A stretch of DNA of 64,000 nucleotides from Holothuria scabra (taxonomy: Eukaryota > Echinodermata > Holothuroidea > Aspidochirotida > Holothuriidae), in contig CM074187.1 in the NCBI GenBank assembly GCA_037179385.1, forward strand, positions 9,425,450 to 9,489,449. The letters are read 5' to 3'. The notes under the pieces were generated by a model that saw only the letters and a program-made list of their open reading frames with translations, had not been told where the DNA came from and searched no databases. Each line of letters starts with the position of its first letter. Position 1 is the first letter of the stretch. Below, in pieces: positions 53,011 to 64,000 of this stretch. The position numbers and the translations under genes were made by a program.

Positions 53011-53150
53011 CCTTTTTCCAAATAGCATTTACAAAAGATGGTGGGGTAGCCTTTTGGTGTGGATCGTTTTAGCCAGTGTCATTTTCGCCAATAAAAAAGT
53101 GCACCAAAACACTATCCCACAAATCATTGTAATTGCAATTTGAAAAAGGG
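53011..53150. mobile_element. ~140-bp palindromic MITE copy
   Basis: CCTTTTTCCAAATAGCATTT at the left, TAATTGCAATTTGAAAAAGG at the right; the interior TTTTGGTGTGGATCGTTTTA matches the 11853-12003 family. Confidence 0.75.
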
Positions 53151-53303
53151 AGGTGATTTCCACAAATAAAGTGAAAATTTTGAGAGAAGAGGAGGAGCTT
53201 TGCACTCTTGACCTGATTCATTGAGACAAGCTGAACTGCATGTGCAGTGGGCCCACTGTGGATCATCCATGTTTCATTTTCTGAGGTTACCATGTTGGCA
53301 AAC

Positions 53304-53689
53304 AGGCCTGTAGCCAGGGGGGGTCGGAGCGTTTGAACGACCCACCCCAACTTGAGGGGGGTCCATTTTTCCAGCCCTGTGTTTGAAGGGTCTGCTGAAA
53401 TATTTTTTATCTTGACATATACCAGATTACATGTATGAATTATTTTTCTTTCTCAAAAAGGGGTGTACTGTGTGGAATTCCTGGGGAAAAGGACTTCTGT
53501 TGTGTTCATAAGTCCTCTAAAATGCTCCAGATTGCAGGAGATCTTCCGATTTCAAACTTTTCCGGGGAAGCATGTCCCGGACCACTAGAAACTGCATGCT
53601 TATGGCACGCGCCAGCCACCTCCGTATTTGTAAAAAGGTCCACATCTTGGAAAAAAGACCCACCCCTCCATATGGGCTGACTACGGGCC
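53304..53689. mobile_element. 386-bp hAT-like MITE
   Basis: Ends AGGCCTGTAGCCAG and CTGACTACGGGCC(T), with TGGCAAAC at 53296-53303 and 53690-53697 (8 bp, or 7 if the T belongs to the element). GC-rich ends with a G run. Confidence 0.75.
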
Positions 53690-54245
53690 TGGCAAACTAC
53701 AATTGTAAAATGTTTTAGAGAATATTTTTGGAGGAGTCCTGCAGATAAGGGTGGATGCCATCTGGGAAATATGTGTTTGTTTAGTACACTGAATGAATTT
53801 GTTGGGAAATATAAATGTTGAAAGTGTTCAGAAAATTTTTGAAGCTTCTGTTAACATTTCAGAGAGCAAAACTGTTGTAAGCAAAGATTTTTCTTAGGAA
53901 TCTTAGGAAAGAATAAATTGCAACAATTCATCAAACCTATTACACTCCCACTGACCTCACCTTTAACTACTACAAGTTTACTGCTATCCTTTATTGAAAG
54001 TTGCAGAAGATTTGATGCACACCTTTGTCATGCAATTGACCCAACTTTTCATAGACTTTAAAATGATAACTGTGAAATATAAATATGAAGTTAAAAGGTG
54101 ATGGAACCATTTGGAGAAATTTGATGACACACCCTTGTAACACAACTGTCCAGGAGGGGAGGGGGTGGGGGAGGGCACAGAGGGTAAGGCTTTGATTTGT
54201 TTGGTAAGTGCATTACTTGCTGTATTACTTAAGAAAGGAAAAGAC

Positions 54246-54640
54246 TGCGTGGTCAAGTGGTTAGAGCATCTGACTTGCAGTTGGAGAGGGAGTTTGAGGC
54301 CTGGCTGGGTGATACCAAAGACTTAAAAAATGGAACCTACCGCCATTTTGCTTGGTGCTCAGCATAAGAAGTTGAGTATGGAAAATAAGCCAGTGAGCCA
54401 CAATTGGAAAAAAGGCTGTGGCTGGCTCAAATTAAACCAATTGCAGGCGCAGATCCAGACATCCCCAAAGGGGAGGGGGGCTGACTTATAAGAAAGCAGG
54501 GAAGGGAGGAACTTGCATAGCTAATTTCCTGTTTGTTTATTGTTGATCTGGTGGAAAAGGGAGGACTTAGGCTGCTGTAAACCCCCCCCCCCCTTGGATT
54601 GGCACCTGAATTAGTTTAGAAATGGGCAGTAAAACTCTAC
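54246..54640 (+). mobile_element. tRNA-derived SINE interrupted by a small hAT-like element
   Basis: Head GTGGTCAAGTGGTTAGAGCA, body GATACCAAAGACTTAAAAAA and AGTGAGCCACAATTGGAAAA. After an insertion at 54444-54608 the tail resumes TTTAGAAATGGGCAGTAAAA. Confidence 0.75.
54444..54608. mobile_element. 165-bp hAT-like MITE nested in the SINE
   Basis: Ends CAGGCGCAGATCCAG and CTTGGATTGGCACCTG are imperfect inverted complements with internal G and C runs. Flanks share AATT only, so the duplication is eroded. Confidence 0.6.
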
Positions 54641-57600
54641 CCTAACCTTAAACCCTCCAACAAAAAATAACACATTGGGAGAGGGGTGTGTCTCTTTTGT
54701 CCCTCTTCTTACTTGCCAAGTTGGCCATCTCCTGATCATCCTAGTTTGTGTAAGCATTGTAAATGGCTTGCTTTTTTAACAATTGAAGACATGGTTTCTT
54801 CAATGGTACTCCTTTTATTGCTAATTTTATTCAAATGTACAGTATTCTACAATTTACTATTGAGAAATGTAATCTGTGCGTTTCAAGTAATCCATGGTAA
54901 AATAGCATCTTGATGTGGCATGTGTTTTGAAAGAAATCTAATGTATGTTGTATTGAAGGTGTTTTTTTTTCTGCATTTCATTAATCTGAATAAACATGGT
55001 AGTAATGGGCCCCCTAATATACTGTGGCTCAATGGATGTAATCATATAAATATTTATAGCAATTGTAAATATTCAACAAAAACTTTAGTTTTTGTCAACA
55101 TTTTGTAAAGTGTAACCTTTATTTTTATGTAAGTTTAAATTGAGAAGATCATTCATGACAAATGGACAACAATGTAAATTATTCTTAACTGCTAATTACT
55201 GTCCAGTTTAATATGAAAACACCATCTGTGAGTAAATTTTTAAATTATTGCAACTAAATTTAATAACAAAATAGAACTTCAGGCTATCATTTGGGTGTAC
55301 TAGAAAAAATACCGAGCTCAAATTTGTCTCTGATTGACTACCTTCAAACTAAGGTATATGAATTTGTCAAAACTGGGAGCTTAATTTTGTTTCAGATTGT
55401 CCTGTTGGGAGAGGAGGGTGTGCAGGGGAGGGGGGTGTGGTTATGAGGATGGGTAGAAGGTCATTCTTGAATCAAGCAAATGGGAATGCAAGCATACATC
55501 TTCTCTACCACATTTTACTCCAAGTTCTGATGTATCCCTTAATGGTTGGCTAATAATAACATTTGACTTGTTAATGTAAAAAAATTCTTAAACCCATTTG
55601 AGCATGCTGAGTGTTTTAAAAAAATTGTTAGGAGATTTATATGATCACAGTGGGAGGGAACCAGTGTGTCCTGTTCCAACTCATCCTAATTTAATCCTTA
55701 AAGAAAACTGTGAGTTACTGTGGTGCATTCATCCAATGGAATGTTAACAGTTGGATTGACTCTTGGGCTGCATTTGATAACTTGTTTTTGACAGTCCCCA
55801 AACATGCTGAGAACATGGGGACTCCTTCTGCAGTGCCGAACACTTGCAGGTACAGTTATCACGGGTGCACATCACGCCATGCAGGTGGTTCCAACATGCC
55901 ACTGTGATGTGTCATACTTTCAGCCAATAATGTAAGTTTCATAATATGTCCCCAAAGTTTCTTGTTCAAGTGATTAATTCCTGCTGAGCACATGTTCTGC
56001 ATAAGTTGTAGTCATTGTGCTGATATTTCCTTGCAATCCTTCCATGAGAAGGTATCTTGGCTCCATCTTCTGTACTGTTCGTTCTCGCTGCACCACCAAC
56101 CAAGTCGTCGTGAGATTTTGGTGCAAGAACAGTTCAGGAACGTGTTCTTTCATGATTGACTCATACAGTCAACTGTGTTGTCTGTTCCAAGACAGGCTGA
56201 GAACAGGGATTGAAATACGGCCGTGGATTTGACTTGCTCTTTGGAATCCTTTAACCTATAGTCCATTGCTTATAGGAGTTATGAAGAGCACTTTTCTTTC
56301 CTACCAATTATTTCAAGTTCACTCTCTGTTTTCAATTGATGATGCTCAATGTCTAATTTATTTTGAATTTGAATCATGTATCAATTGTCGCTGGTTACCA
56401 AGCAACTAATGTATTTCAAAATTTGAAGCACAATGTAATATTTTTATTTTGCAACAATCTCATCTTTGCATTTGCAAATGACAACAAGCACGTTGGAGTG
56501 CTGGCATTGCTCATTCAGGAAATAATGCTTTCATGCTCAAATTACTAACAATTTTTTTTTTTTGGGGGGGGAAGGGAAGGGGAAACCAACATCTTTACTT
56601 TCATCCTGAATATAATCTTCTGTCAACATATTCAGGAGGAAAAGTTTTAAGATTTCCTTTTGATAGTGGCCCTTGGGTTATTGTAATTAATTGGCAGGGG
56701 ATATTGGTTGCAACAACAAAAATTTTGATTTGGGAGTAGACAATGTGAATTCTCCAACTTGATTTTGGAACTCTGAAAAATTTTGTTGGAGGCTAAATTA
56801 TTGTTTTGATTATCGAATAGGTATACTTCCAGGGAAAACACATCCCATCTTCTTTTGAAGTGCTCCCCAATGCCAATGGATGGTTATCTTGAGTGAAGAC
56901 ACTTAAAGCAAGGACTATTTGTAGTGGATTGAACAAATGGGGACACACAGTGAGGAAATTGCATTACATACCTGTTAGTATCAAATTTAGATTGTAGCTT
57001 GACTTTCACCAGAGAGGTGTGATGGTCCATATTTAACTTATTTGGTTTTTGTTCTCAGGATATTTGACATGTCAGTTAAATTGGTGAACAGAATGCTTTC
57101 CACAAAAAAATATCAACAAGGGTCATGTATTATTGGTAGTGAAATGGCACAATATCTGCTCAACAATGGCCGGTTTAACCAATTGTGTGGTATTACTTCA
57201 ATGGTTTCACCTATTATGCATCTTTAGCTTGTAAAGTGTTTTACTCCAAGAGAGTGTTATTGGTACACTTTAGTGCTATCCTTAAAACATTTTTTCTGTA
57301 TTATACAGAATCCCTATTTGTGTATGATTGATTTAACTCATGAAAACACATATGTATACAGGTGAATCATGAATGCCTTTGGGTACTCCATAGTAGGTAG
57401 GCATGCTCGGTACACGTCTAAAGAGGGTACCCATGTTGGCCGGGATTGTAGGCCATTGGTATGCTTATCTTACCTGTCTGTGTATTATTGATACTGTACA
57501 TTATCTTTGGATCTTCGGTTGAAGATCCTTAGTCAAGTACCATCATGTTATACCTGCATTGGTATCCTTTTCCTGGTATCCTTTATTCTGAGCCTTTGTT

Positions 57601-57987
57601 TTCCTGCCCTTTAAAAAAAAAAACTTTGTACCACCACTGTTATGAATTTGCAAAAACAATAAATGTTAGTCTCATTTGCATTTGGGTCTGTTTTTGCTGT
57701 CTTCATTAATAGTTCAATAAACGCTGAAACCTGTTTTGGTACCATCATTTATGCCAGGGTTCTCCAACCTTTTGCAGGGCTGAGCCATGCAGTGTAAAAA
57801 TTATGATGGATCAGAGGCCACATGCCATAGGGTCTACTTGCTTCTTTTTTTTTTTCATTTTTTTGCCAAACACCTAGAGTAACAAAATGCAATCACTGAG
57901 GAACACCAACTCATTTTTGATTCCTTGCCAAAGGCAAGCAAGGAATCTATGTAGATGGTGACGTCGCATGGTTGTATGTGTGTGTTA

Positions 57988-58135
57988 GTTAGGTAGACTA
58001 TGGTTCACTTTCCAACCAGTTTGGTTTAAGCAGAGAGTTCTGTGGCAACTCTCTGGTTTAAGTCAAGCCAGCTATGACTTTTTTCCAGTTGTGGCGCACT
58101 GGCTTGTTTTTCCGTCTCCATTGCTTAGGCTGTCT
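57988..58135 (-). mobile_element. SINE body and tail fragment
   Basis: Reverse orientation: CACTTTCCAACCAGTTTGGT, AAGTCAAGCCAGCTATGACT and TTCCAGTTGTGGCGCACTGG match the family; a short internal duplication (AGAGTTCTGTGGCAACTCTC) is inserted. Confidence 0.6.
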
Positions 58136-58649
58136 TCATTTTGGTACAAAAGTATTTGCAGGCATTAATGAGTATACTGCATGCATAATGCCCTGTGCCA
58201 AAACCAACGAAGTTAATGTTGAAACTGTGCATAAAAGGGAGAACAACATAACTCCCGTCGCCTGATAGAGAGGTAGTTATCCCAAGTTGAATTAGTTCTG
58301 TCCTGTTTCATGATTGGCTCTTAAGAATCACGTGTCATTATTTTTCTTACTGTACTTTGAAATAGATGAGGAATAATTCAGAGTGTTTTGGAATGGTAGT
58401 TAAATCTCACAATTTCTTGTTATTCATATCTTCTCTGTTGTTGTCATGATATTTCAAGATTCAAATATTGCATCTTCAAAGTAAATCAAGCATTTATGCC
58501 TATTACATTTCGCATTTGACATAACACGCGATTCCCAGGAGCCAATCCTGATATGGGTTAGAGGGTCATAGACCACTAATCGAATTCAAGTTACGCTAAC
58601 TGCATTTTCCCTTTAAGCATCTGTGACTAGATGACTGTCAAAATGTTAA

Positions 58650-59208
58650 AGGGATATTCTAGTGGCTTTTCACTTGGGTCTTGTAACAAACACAGAAATA
58701 TTTCAGACCATTTCATCCAAACCCTGTCATAATACCCTTTTCCTAACTTACGATAATTCACTATAAGGATAGGTTAATTCGGATGTATACATCCACCAAG
58801 TTTGAGCAAACCATAGAAAGTTTTGTAATGTGGGCACATTGTGTCAAATTCCTTACGTTTTTCATTATAACTGAATATCCTGTTTGTTCTTGAAATTTGA
58901 TACTGTTGGAATGTTTGACTTTCCTTTCCTGTATATAAAGCATTTACCCTACTCCATATGCAGGCAATGTTGCTTAACATTCACTGCAGCAGCATCAAAA
59001 TTATTCATTGAATACAATTTCAAATTTATAAGCCGCGATAATAATCAAAATTTTCCCATAATGCACTAAATCTCAAGAAAAATATATTATTTTAGAAATC
59101 AGTATCTTCCGGACACAATATGCCATTGAGATGTTGTTTGCACCTATTTAAAAAGAAATTTTGTCTGCATGTTTTTATGTCCATGAATTTTATCCCCGGA
59201 CAACCCCT
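58650..59208. mobile_element. Possible 559-bp TTAA element
   Basis: TTAA at 58646-58649 and 59209-59212 next to AGGGATATTC and GGACAACCCCT. The inverted ends match only weakly, so this is tentative. Confidence 0.4.
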
Positions 59209-59942
59209 TTAACATGTGGAAAAAACAAGACACCACAGGCCTATGCAGGTTTACAGTCGCGTCAATTTTGTATTTTCTGAAAAATTTTAATTACTCCTTT
59301 GTCAATCAGTCAATGTAAAAAAATTAAAATATAAGCCAAACGAAGAAGCCAAATATCTAAGTTTGCACGGATTTCTCGGGCTTAACGTCAAAATCGTTCA
59401 GGTGAAAGTTCCTATGTCAAGTTAAAACTGTTTGCGGAGCAATTGTTAATACATCCAGTTGTCGAATATCGAGGAACATGGGGTCATGACTCAGATAATA
59501 ATGTTTCTTAAACGTTGTAAAAGCTGGTCATAGAAGTATGTAGAATTTCCTACCAGACAACACCGTTGAGCATGTTGAAAATTAACACGAAATATCGGGC
59601 AGGATTTTGGAAGCTAATTAGATAGGCTGATTACACGAGTTGATAGCATCAAAATTGTAAAGCGGCAGGTGATGGCGTGGCCTTTTCGACTTGTATGATT
59701 TTCCAGAGAGCAATAGTCATTTATAGAACCTTAATGTTCAAGATTTTCATCTTTTTACCCTACTTCTGTTGCATCACATTTAACTAGGTCAATGTACTTA
59801 CTGTACAAAATATCATCGTCTAAGATATGAAGTGGCGTCTCCAGACTTTTTTTTATTCCATGGGGCACCGGGGGACACTGCGTATGCCCCACCGATCGCG
59901 AAGCTCGAGGCTCAACGGGTGGGGTCCAGGGGGCAAAGCCCT

Positions 59943-60452
59943 GGTTGGGGTCCAGGGGTGAAGTCCCTGGAAGCTCATAGGTTTCGCGTTTTTGTGAGGT
60001 ATTAAGGTAGCTATATAAGGGTTCTTATTGGCTTCACACTGGTCTAAAAATTACCTCCAGGGTAACTCCCAATAACACTTTTGGTAAAAGAAAACAGTGA
60101 TTCAACTACCAAGAGTGGATCCTGCTGACATTTTGAAAAAGGGAGAGATGAACTATAGAGAAACAAGTTGATGGACAGTCCAATGTGAGGCCGTCGGTTG
60201 GGGTCCAGGGGGTGAACCCCCCTGAAGCCCCTTGGTTTTTAAGAGGTTTGTGGGGTATTAAGGTCGTAGTTTAAGGGTAATTCTGTTGTCTTTACACTGG
60301 TCTAAAAATTATCTCCAGGGAAACTTCAAGTAAGATTTTATTGGTAACAAAACTAGTGAAAATACTACCAAGAGTAGATCCTGTTGACATTTTGAAGAAG
60401 AGGAACTAAACTAGAAAGAGAAAGCAATTGATGGGCAGTTAGATGCAATCCT
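59943..60452 (+). repeat. Tandem duplication, two ~253-bp units
   Basis: Units begin GGTTGGGGTCCAGGGG at 59943 and 60196, and both contain ACACTGGTCTAAAAATTA and ACCAAGAGTAGATCCTG-like segments. A partial third start lies upstream at about 59919 (GGTGGGGTCCAGGGGGCAAA). I do not recognise the family. Confidence 0.75.
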
Positions 60453-62099
60453 CGACAGAAATATGCCTAATCCTGCTTGAACGGTTACCTGAGCTGCTCC
60501 CCACCTTTAATTGGCGTAGTCGGAAGTGTGGAGAAAATCTTGAAAAACTCAACCACTTAGACAGCCGGAAATGACATTTCCCGGCTATGTATTTTTGCGA
60601 TATTTTCCGTTAAAAAAATTACTGCCTTTTCTTGTCAAAACATAAGTCGAATCTTAAAAAAAAAGTTCATTGTCAAACTCAGACTACAGAAGACATATCG
60701 TTTTTTGAAAATCTCAAATCTCAGTTGGGGTCACACGATTTTTCAGGGGCATGTGCCCGTGGCCGCTTTGGCAACGCCAGCGAAGCCAAGTTAATAATGG
60801 TTTATAGATACCCTCTTCTGGTTTTTATTGTAGTGCGCCGCACTACAATATTGCCATTTACTGGCCGACTGACAATTTCTTTTGTGAAGCCTGTTATGGC
60901 CCACAACTCATTTCCCTGCGCGTACCGTAACTTAGTTCGTACAAATATCCATGCTCTACCCTTTAACAATAGCAGTAAGTGCAATCTGTGGCCGTCTTTA
61001 AACAAAAATCAACTTCAGAAAAGCAAATACTACACTTACAAGGCTGATTTAAGGAGTTAGCTTCATGAAAGAGTATTGCGGATAAATTTCCAGAAGACGC
61101 GATGTAATGTGGTTCGGCCTTTTCACACTGAAGTGATAAGCCTGGAGAATCAATCGCTGCTTCCAAATTGGTATACGTAACACGGCGCCATTGCGTACAC
61201 TATCGTTGAACAGTATCAAGACGTTATTGTACAGTATCTTCATCTAGCTACTACGGAGCAGGGTATTGCCAATTCCCTGTACGGAACGAATTGGCTTTAC
61301 TGCATTGGATTAAGCGACTTGTGCTGTAGTTCTATTATCATGCTTTATTTCAGTGGTAAAAGCAGAAGCTATTTTGACAGCAGTCTGATCGAAACGTTTT
61401 TGTAGCATGCATTGCGAAGTAACGAAACACGGTTGTTAAAACACACAGCGTCAACAGTTATTCGGCCTTCCACGAGACAGTTGTCATATGCATGCAGCGG
61501 TGCAGTCAGAGAGCTTGAGAGGGCGTCATTATTTAACATAAAGAACGGTGAAAGAGGAGTCGAGAACCGATAAAACCATTTCAGGCAGGAGTAAACAACA
61601 CAACAGAGCATAACGTATGGCTAAGTAGGCTACTCAGCACGAGTCCTTGAACGGGACTATGCTTCGTCCACTTCATTTTACTCCACACTAGACTGTATAC
61701 GGAGTAGGTCCTACCGTTAAGCGCAGTACACGGTGTTGTTCAAGGACTACTCAGCACTTGCTTCATTGTTGGCAAATATGCTTCAAAATAAAGATAGTGA
61801 CTGACTATTAGCATAGAAGGTCCGGATTTACTCCATCATTGGTTACTCTTCTATGATTTCTTTATGCTTCCAGCCAAGGAGCTGGGAGACAAGTGGTCCA
61901 TCTTTGTACTATCAAGAAATAGGGTTGAGAGGAGTTGCCAAAAAGAAACAACAGCCCCTCTTCCCGCCATGAACAAATCCTAAAGTTCAAATAAAAACTG
62001 GGCTACTGTACTAACTGAAAAGACATCTTAAACACGCACTACAATTCTGCGTATTTGCAAGCAAATGCAGTTCTAGTTACTAGTTGGATTTTTCCTGCC

Positions 62100-63542
62100 T
62101 CAAAAGTATGAGTATGAAAACGCCCTCGAAGTTGCCCTAGATTTCACGCGATTTTTTCTCCTTCCGCGTTTCTTTGATTTTGAATGTTTCTGAGCAAAGT
62201 CTGGCGCACTTTCGTAGAGGACATGGACTGCTCTCTCCGAGTCTATGTAAGTAGTTGCACCTGTCACGTGATCGGTTTCATGATCACCTAATTGCCCTAA
62301 TCGTATCTTGTCCAGCCTGGCCTGCCGTCTTTTCCGTACTAAAGTGTTCAATTTCCTTCTCATAATTTCCGAATGACTATTTGGATCCCATTTTACCCTT
62401 GCCGGAATCTTCTTGCGAATGGTTGGATTTCTATACTCTTCAGGTCTAAGTCTAATTGCATATTCCTCATCAGTAGACATTCTATCGTATTCGTTAGAGC
62501 TGTCGTGGTCAGCAATTTCACTCTCATGTCTCAACGACAATTCACTTACTTTTAAATAGTGTTCATCTGTTGCACTTCCGACTAAGTCATCACTTTTAAT
62601 TTTCTTGGTACTTTTAGGCCGACTATCTTTAGAATCTTCATTATTTGTACGCCAGTTCGCTTGAGACCCACCATTTTGAAAAGATTCGTGAGAAGAAGTT
62701 TTCTGTGATCTTCCCTTTTTACTCTGTGTTGTTGTTATTCGCTGGTTTCCAGAATGACTCGCCTGGACTCTCTCCCCTTCAACAGCAGGTGCAGTCGTTG
62801 GGAAGTTTTCCCCATCAGACCATGGAAGGGCTTCCTCGCAGGTCACAACATTTTCACCATCAGATGCAACAGACTCCCTCTGTAGCTCGGGAGCTTGTTT
62901 CCTGTGCGACTGTATTTTTGATGTAGATGGGAGCGATGGGAGAAAATTCGTTTGCGGTTGTTTAAGCTTGACGGAAGTCCTTGTTCTCTCTTGTTTCTGC
63001 AACGAAATCTGTAATTTTGGCAATCTAAAAGGAGTAATAATTTCGTCGAGATGTTTATCTGGCGCTTTCTCATGTAACAGTTGTTGTTTTGAGTTGTCAG
63101 AAAGTTGGGACCCAAAGGAGACATTGGTGCTGGACTCAAATTTGCTGAGGTTGTTCCAAGTCCATTTTTTGCTATAGTTGCCTTCAAATACTTCTTCGTT
63201 AAACGTTTTGCTGTTTCGTCTTCCCTTTACCTTACTCAAAGTTTCCTTTCCTTCATTATCCACGACCACTTTTCTCTTTTTCTGCTTATCTCTCGTTTGA
63301 CGTCGCTTTCCATGCTCTGTTTCTGTATACGTTGATACCTCCACTGATCGATTACGAATAGCTTCGATCTTTTCCGATACACTCTTTTCGATATTTTTCC
63401 GAAGGTTGTAATGACTCTGAAGATGCTTCGACTGAATTTCCAATCTTTTTGTGGATTCAGTAGCCTGCCCGTCTCCTCTTTTCTCCAAGTCTCTGTAAAA
63501 TCGACTTTTAAACAAATTATCAATCGTTACCTTTGGGTAATT
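62100..63542 (-). CDS. Terminal exon of an unidentified basic, low-complexity protein
   Basis: On the minus strand a pyrimidine tract ending TTTTTGCAG abuts 63542, and the frame NYPKVTIDNLFKSRFYRDLE runs in phase 0 for 480 codons to a stop at 62100. The frame is also open to an ATG at 63602, but that section reads as intron (polypyrimidine, AG), so I start at the acceptor. The protein is rich in Lys, Arg, Ser, Glu and Asn and probably disordered for most of its length. The best-ordered part is near the C-terminus (TDEEYAIRLRPEEYRNPTIR, then VHVLYESAPDFAQ), followed by a basic cluster KSKKRGRRKNRVKSR like a nuclear localisation signal. I do not recognise the family. Earlier exons lie beyond the right edge. 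It converges on BMPR2. Confidence 0.75.
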   Translation of the reverse strand, partial: NYPKVTIDNLFKSRFYRDLEKRGDGQATESTKRLEIQSKHLQSHYNLRKNIEKSVSEKIEAIRNRSVEVSTYTETEHGKRRQTRDKQKKRKVVVDNEGKETLSKVKGRRNSKTFNEEVFEGNYSKKWTWNNLSKFESSTNVSFGSQLSDNSKQQLLHEKAPDKHLDEIITPFRLPKLQISLQKQERTRTSVKLKQPQTNFLPSLPSTSKIQSHRKQAPELQRESVASDGENVVTCEEALPWSDGENFPTTAPAVEGERVQASHSGNQRITTTQSKKGRSQKTSSHESFQNGGSQANWRTNNEDSKDSRPKSTKKIKSDDLVGSATDEHYLKVSELSLRHESEIADHDSSNEYDRMSTDEEYAIRLRPEEYRNPTIRKKIPARVKWDPNSHSEIMRRKLNTLVRKRRQARLDKIRLGQLGDHETDHVTGATTYIDSERAVHVLYESAPDFAQKHSKSKKRGRRKNRVKSRATSRAFSYSYF

Positions 63543-64000
63543 CTGCAAAAATAAGAGAGAAGAAAATGCTTTATAAACGTCTATATGAAGAAGACCTGTC
63601 AATGATTATAGTCCACGTTAGTCTGAGGTAATAAACAGATGCCTCCGATTATTTAGTTACATCTTTCAATCTTTACAGATCTCTTATTTCGTTTCATGTA
63701 TCTTTCACATGTCCGAAACAAACAAACTTGGGATTGCAGTGTACTTTAAGTAAAAAAAAATCAAAAATATATATTTAACAGCATGAAAAATAAACTCTAA
63801 CAGTTCAACTCTTACCGTATCTTTCTAGGACATTCTTGAGCCGAGATATAAAATGCTGAAATTTAACTACTAAAAACAAGTTAGCAGGTTAGTCCATTGC
63901 GCAATAATCTGTGATTTTCTTGTTGTAAAACTCGCGTTACATGCTTTGTTTCCCTTTAAAATTAAAAATCTTTTTATGACCTTGAACACTTCCCTTTTTG
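63543..64000 (-). other. Intron of the minus-strand gene with a half copy of the fold-back element
   Basis: From about 63730 the sequence (AATCAAAAATATATATTTAA, then GAGATATAAAATGCTG and GCGCAATAATCTGTGA) aligns with one arm of the 23931-24670 TTAA fold-back. It is cut by the window edge. No exon seen. Confidence 0.6.

Larger units (their letters stand above)
48896..62099. other. BMPR2 3' UTR and intergenic sequence between convergent genes
   Basis: No coding exon is supported. The UTR limit cannot be set from sequence; human BMPR2 has a very long 3' UTR, so several kilobases are possible. 48896-52370 is largely free of recognisable repeats, which suits a retained UTR. Further on lie MITEs 52381-52641 and 53011-53150, hAT-like 53304-53689, SINE 54246-54640, SINE 57988-58135, MITE 58650-59208 and tandem GC-rich repeat 59943-60452. 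I recognise nothing in 54650-57750. 60460-62099 is CpG-richer but otherwise unassigned. Confidence 0.6.

Noticed and set aside
57760..57960. CCAGGGTTCTCCAACCTTTT as the end of a hAT-like transposon
   Set aside because: Resembles common hAT ends, but no matching inverted end or duplication was found.
60632..61060. 142-codon frame on the plus strand
   Set aside because: It crosses the 23-bp palindrome, has no domain and no splice context; likely chance.
1..64000. CRISPR arrays, operons, prophage or other prokaryotic systems
   Set aside because: Spliced genes, SINEs and AT-rich introns show animal nuclear DNA; no regularly spaced repeats of the CRISPR kind occur.

Overview
This is eukaryotic, animal DNA. 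It is AT-rich, its genes are split by GT-AG introns, and the introns are packed with short inverted-repeat transposons and tRNA-derived SINEs. The one clearly recognisable gene is a type II bone morphogenetic protein receptor (BMPR2-like). Its kinase, and several blocks of its long C-terminal tail, resemble vertebrate BMPR2 (for example a KRPSSLPL block). A marine invertebrate deuterostome such as an echinoderm or hemichordate is my best guess, but it rests on general repeat character and tail conservation; I cannot name a species and cannot exclude amphioxus or a slowly evolving lophotrochozoan.

Layout. 1-10495: sequence upstream of the first visible BMPR2 exon, probably intron 1; the signal-peptide exon was not found. 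10496-48895 (+): seven BMPR2 exons (10496-10702, 20008-20202, 22851-23390, 36655-36815, 44735-44882, 45632-45768, 47438-48895). All splice phases agree, giving 947 residues from the cysteine-rich ectodomain to the stop codon. 48896-62099: 3' UTR and intergenic sequence, with several possible polyadenylation signals, a few MITEs and SINEs, and a tandem GC-rich repeat near 60 kb. 62100-63542 (-): the last exon of a second, convergent gene encoding at least 480 residues of basic, low-complexity protein that I do not recognise. Its other exons lie past the right edge.

The non-coding sequence is a dense record of DNA transposition. Families with TTAA target sites (piggyBac/Kolobok-like) dominate: a ~300-bp family, a ~250-bp CCCTTTAC-ended family, a 740-bp fold-back and others. 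There are also hAT-like elements with 7-8-bp (one 5-bp) target duplications, TA-flanked elements and a 108-bp element with a 3-bp duplication. Several are nested. One ~300-bp MITE near 30 kb carries a second MITE at its internal TTAA and a 1.7-kb hAT element near its end; another copy near 9.6 kb carries a MITE at the same internal TTAA.

Biologically, BMPR2 is the constitutively active serine/threonine kinase that binds BMP ligands and phosphorylates type I receptors to start SMAD1/5 signalling. Nothing in the window suggests a second gene in the same pathway. I see no operon, CRISPR array or other prokaryotic feature, and no convincing new multi-gene system. The most unusual items are the repeated splice-donor-like sequence family, the same-site nesting of TTAA MITEs, and the unidentified minus-strand gene.
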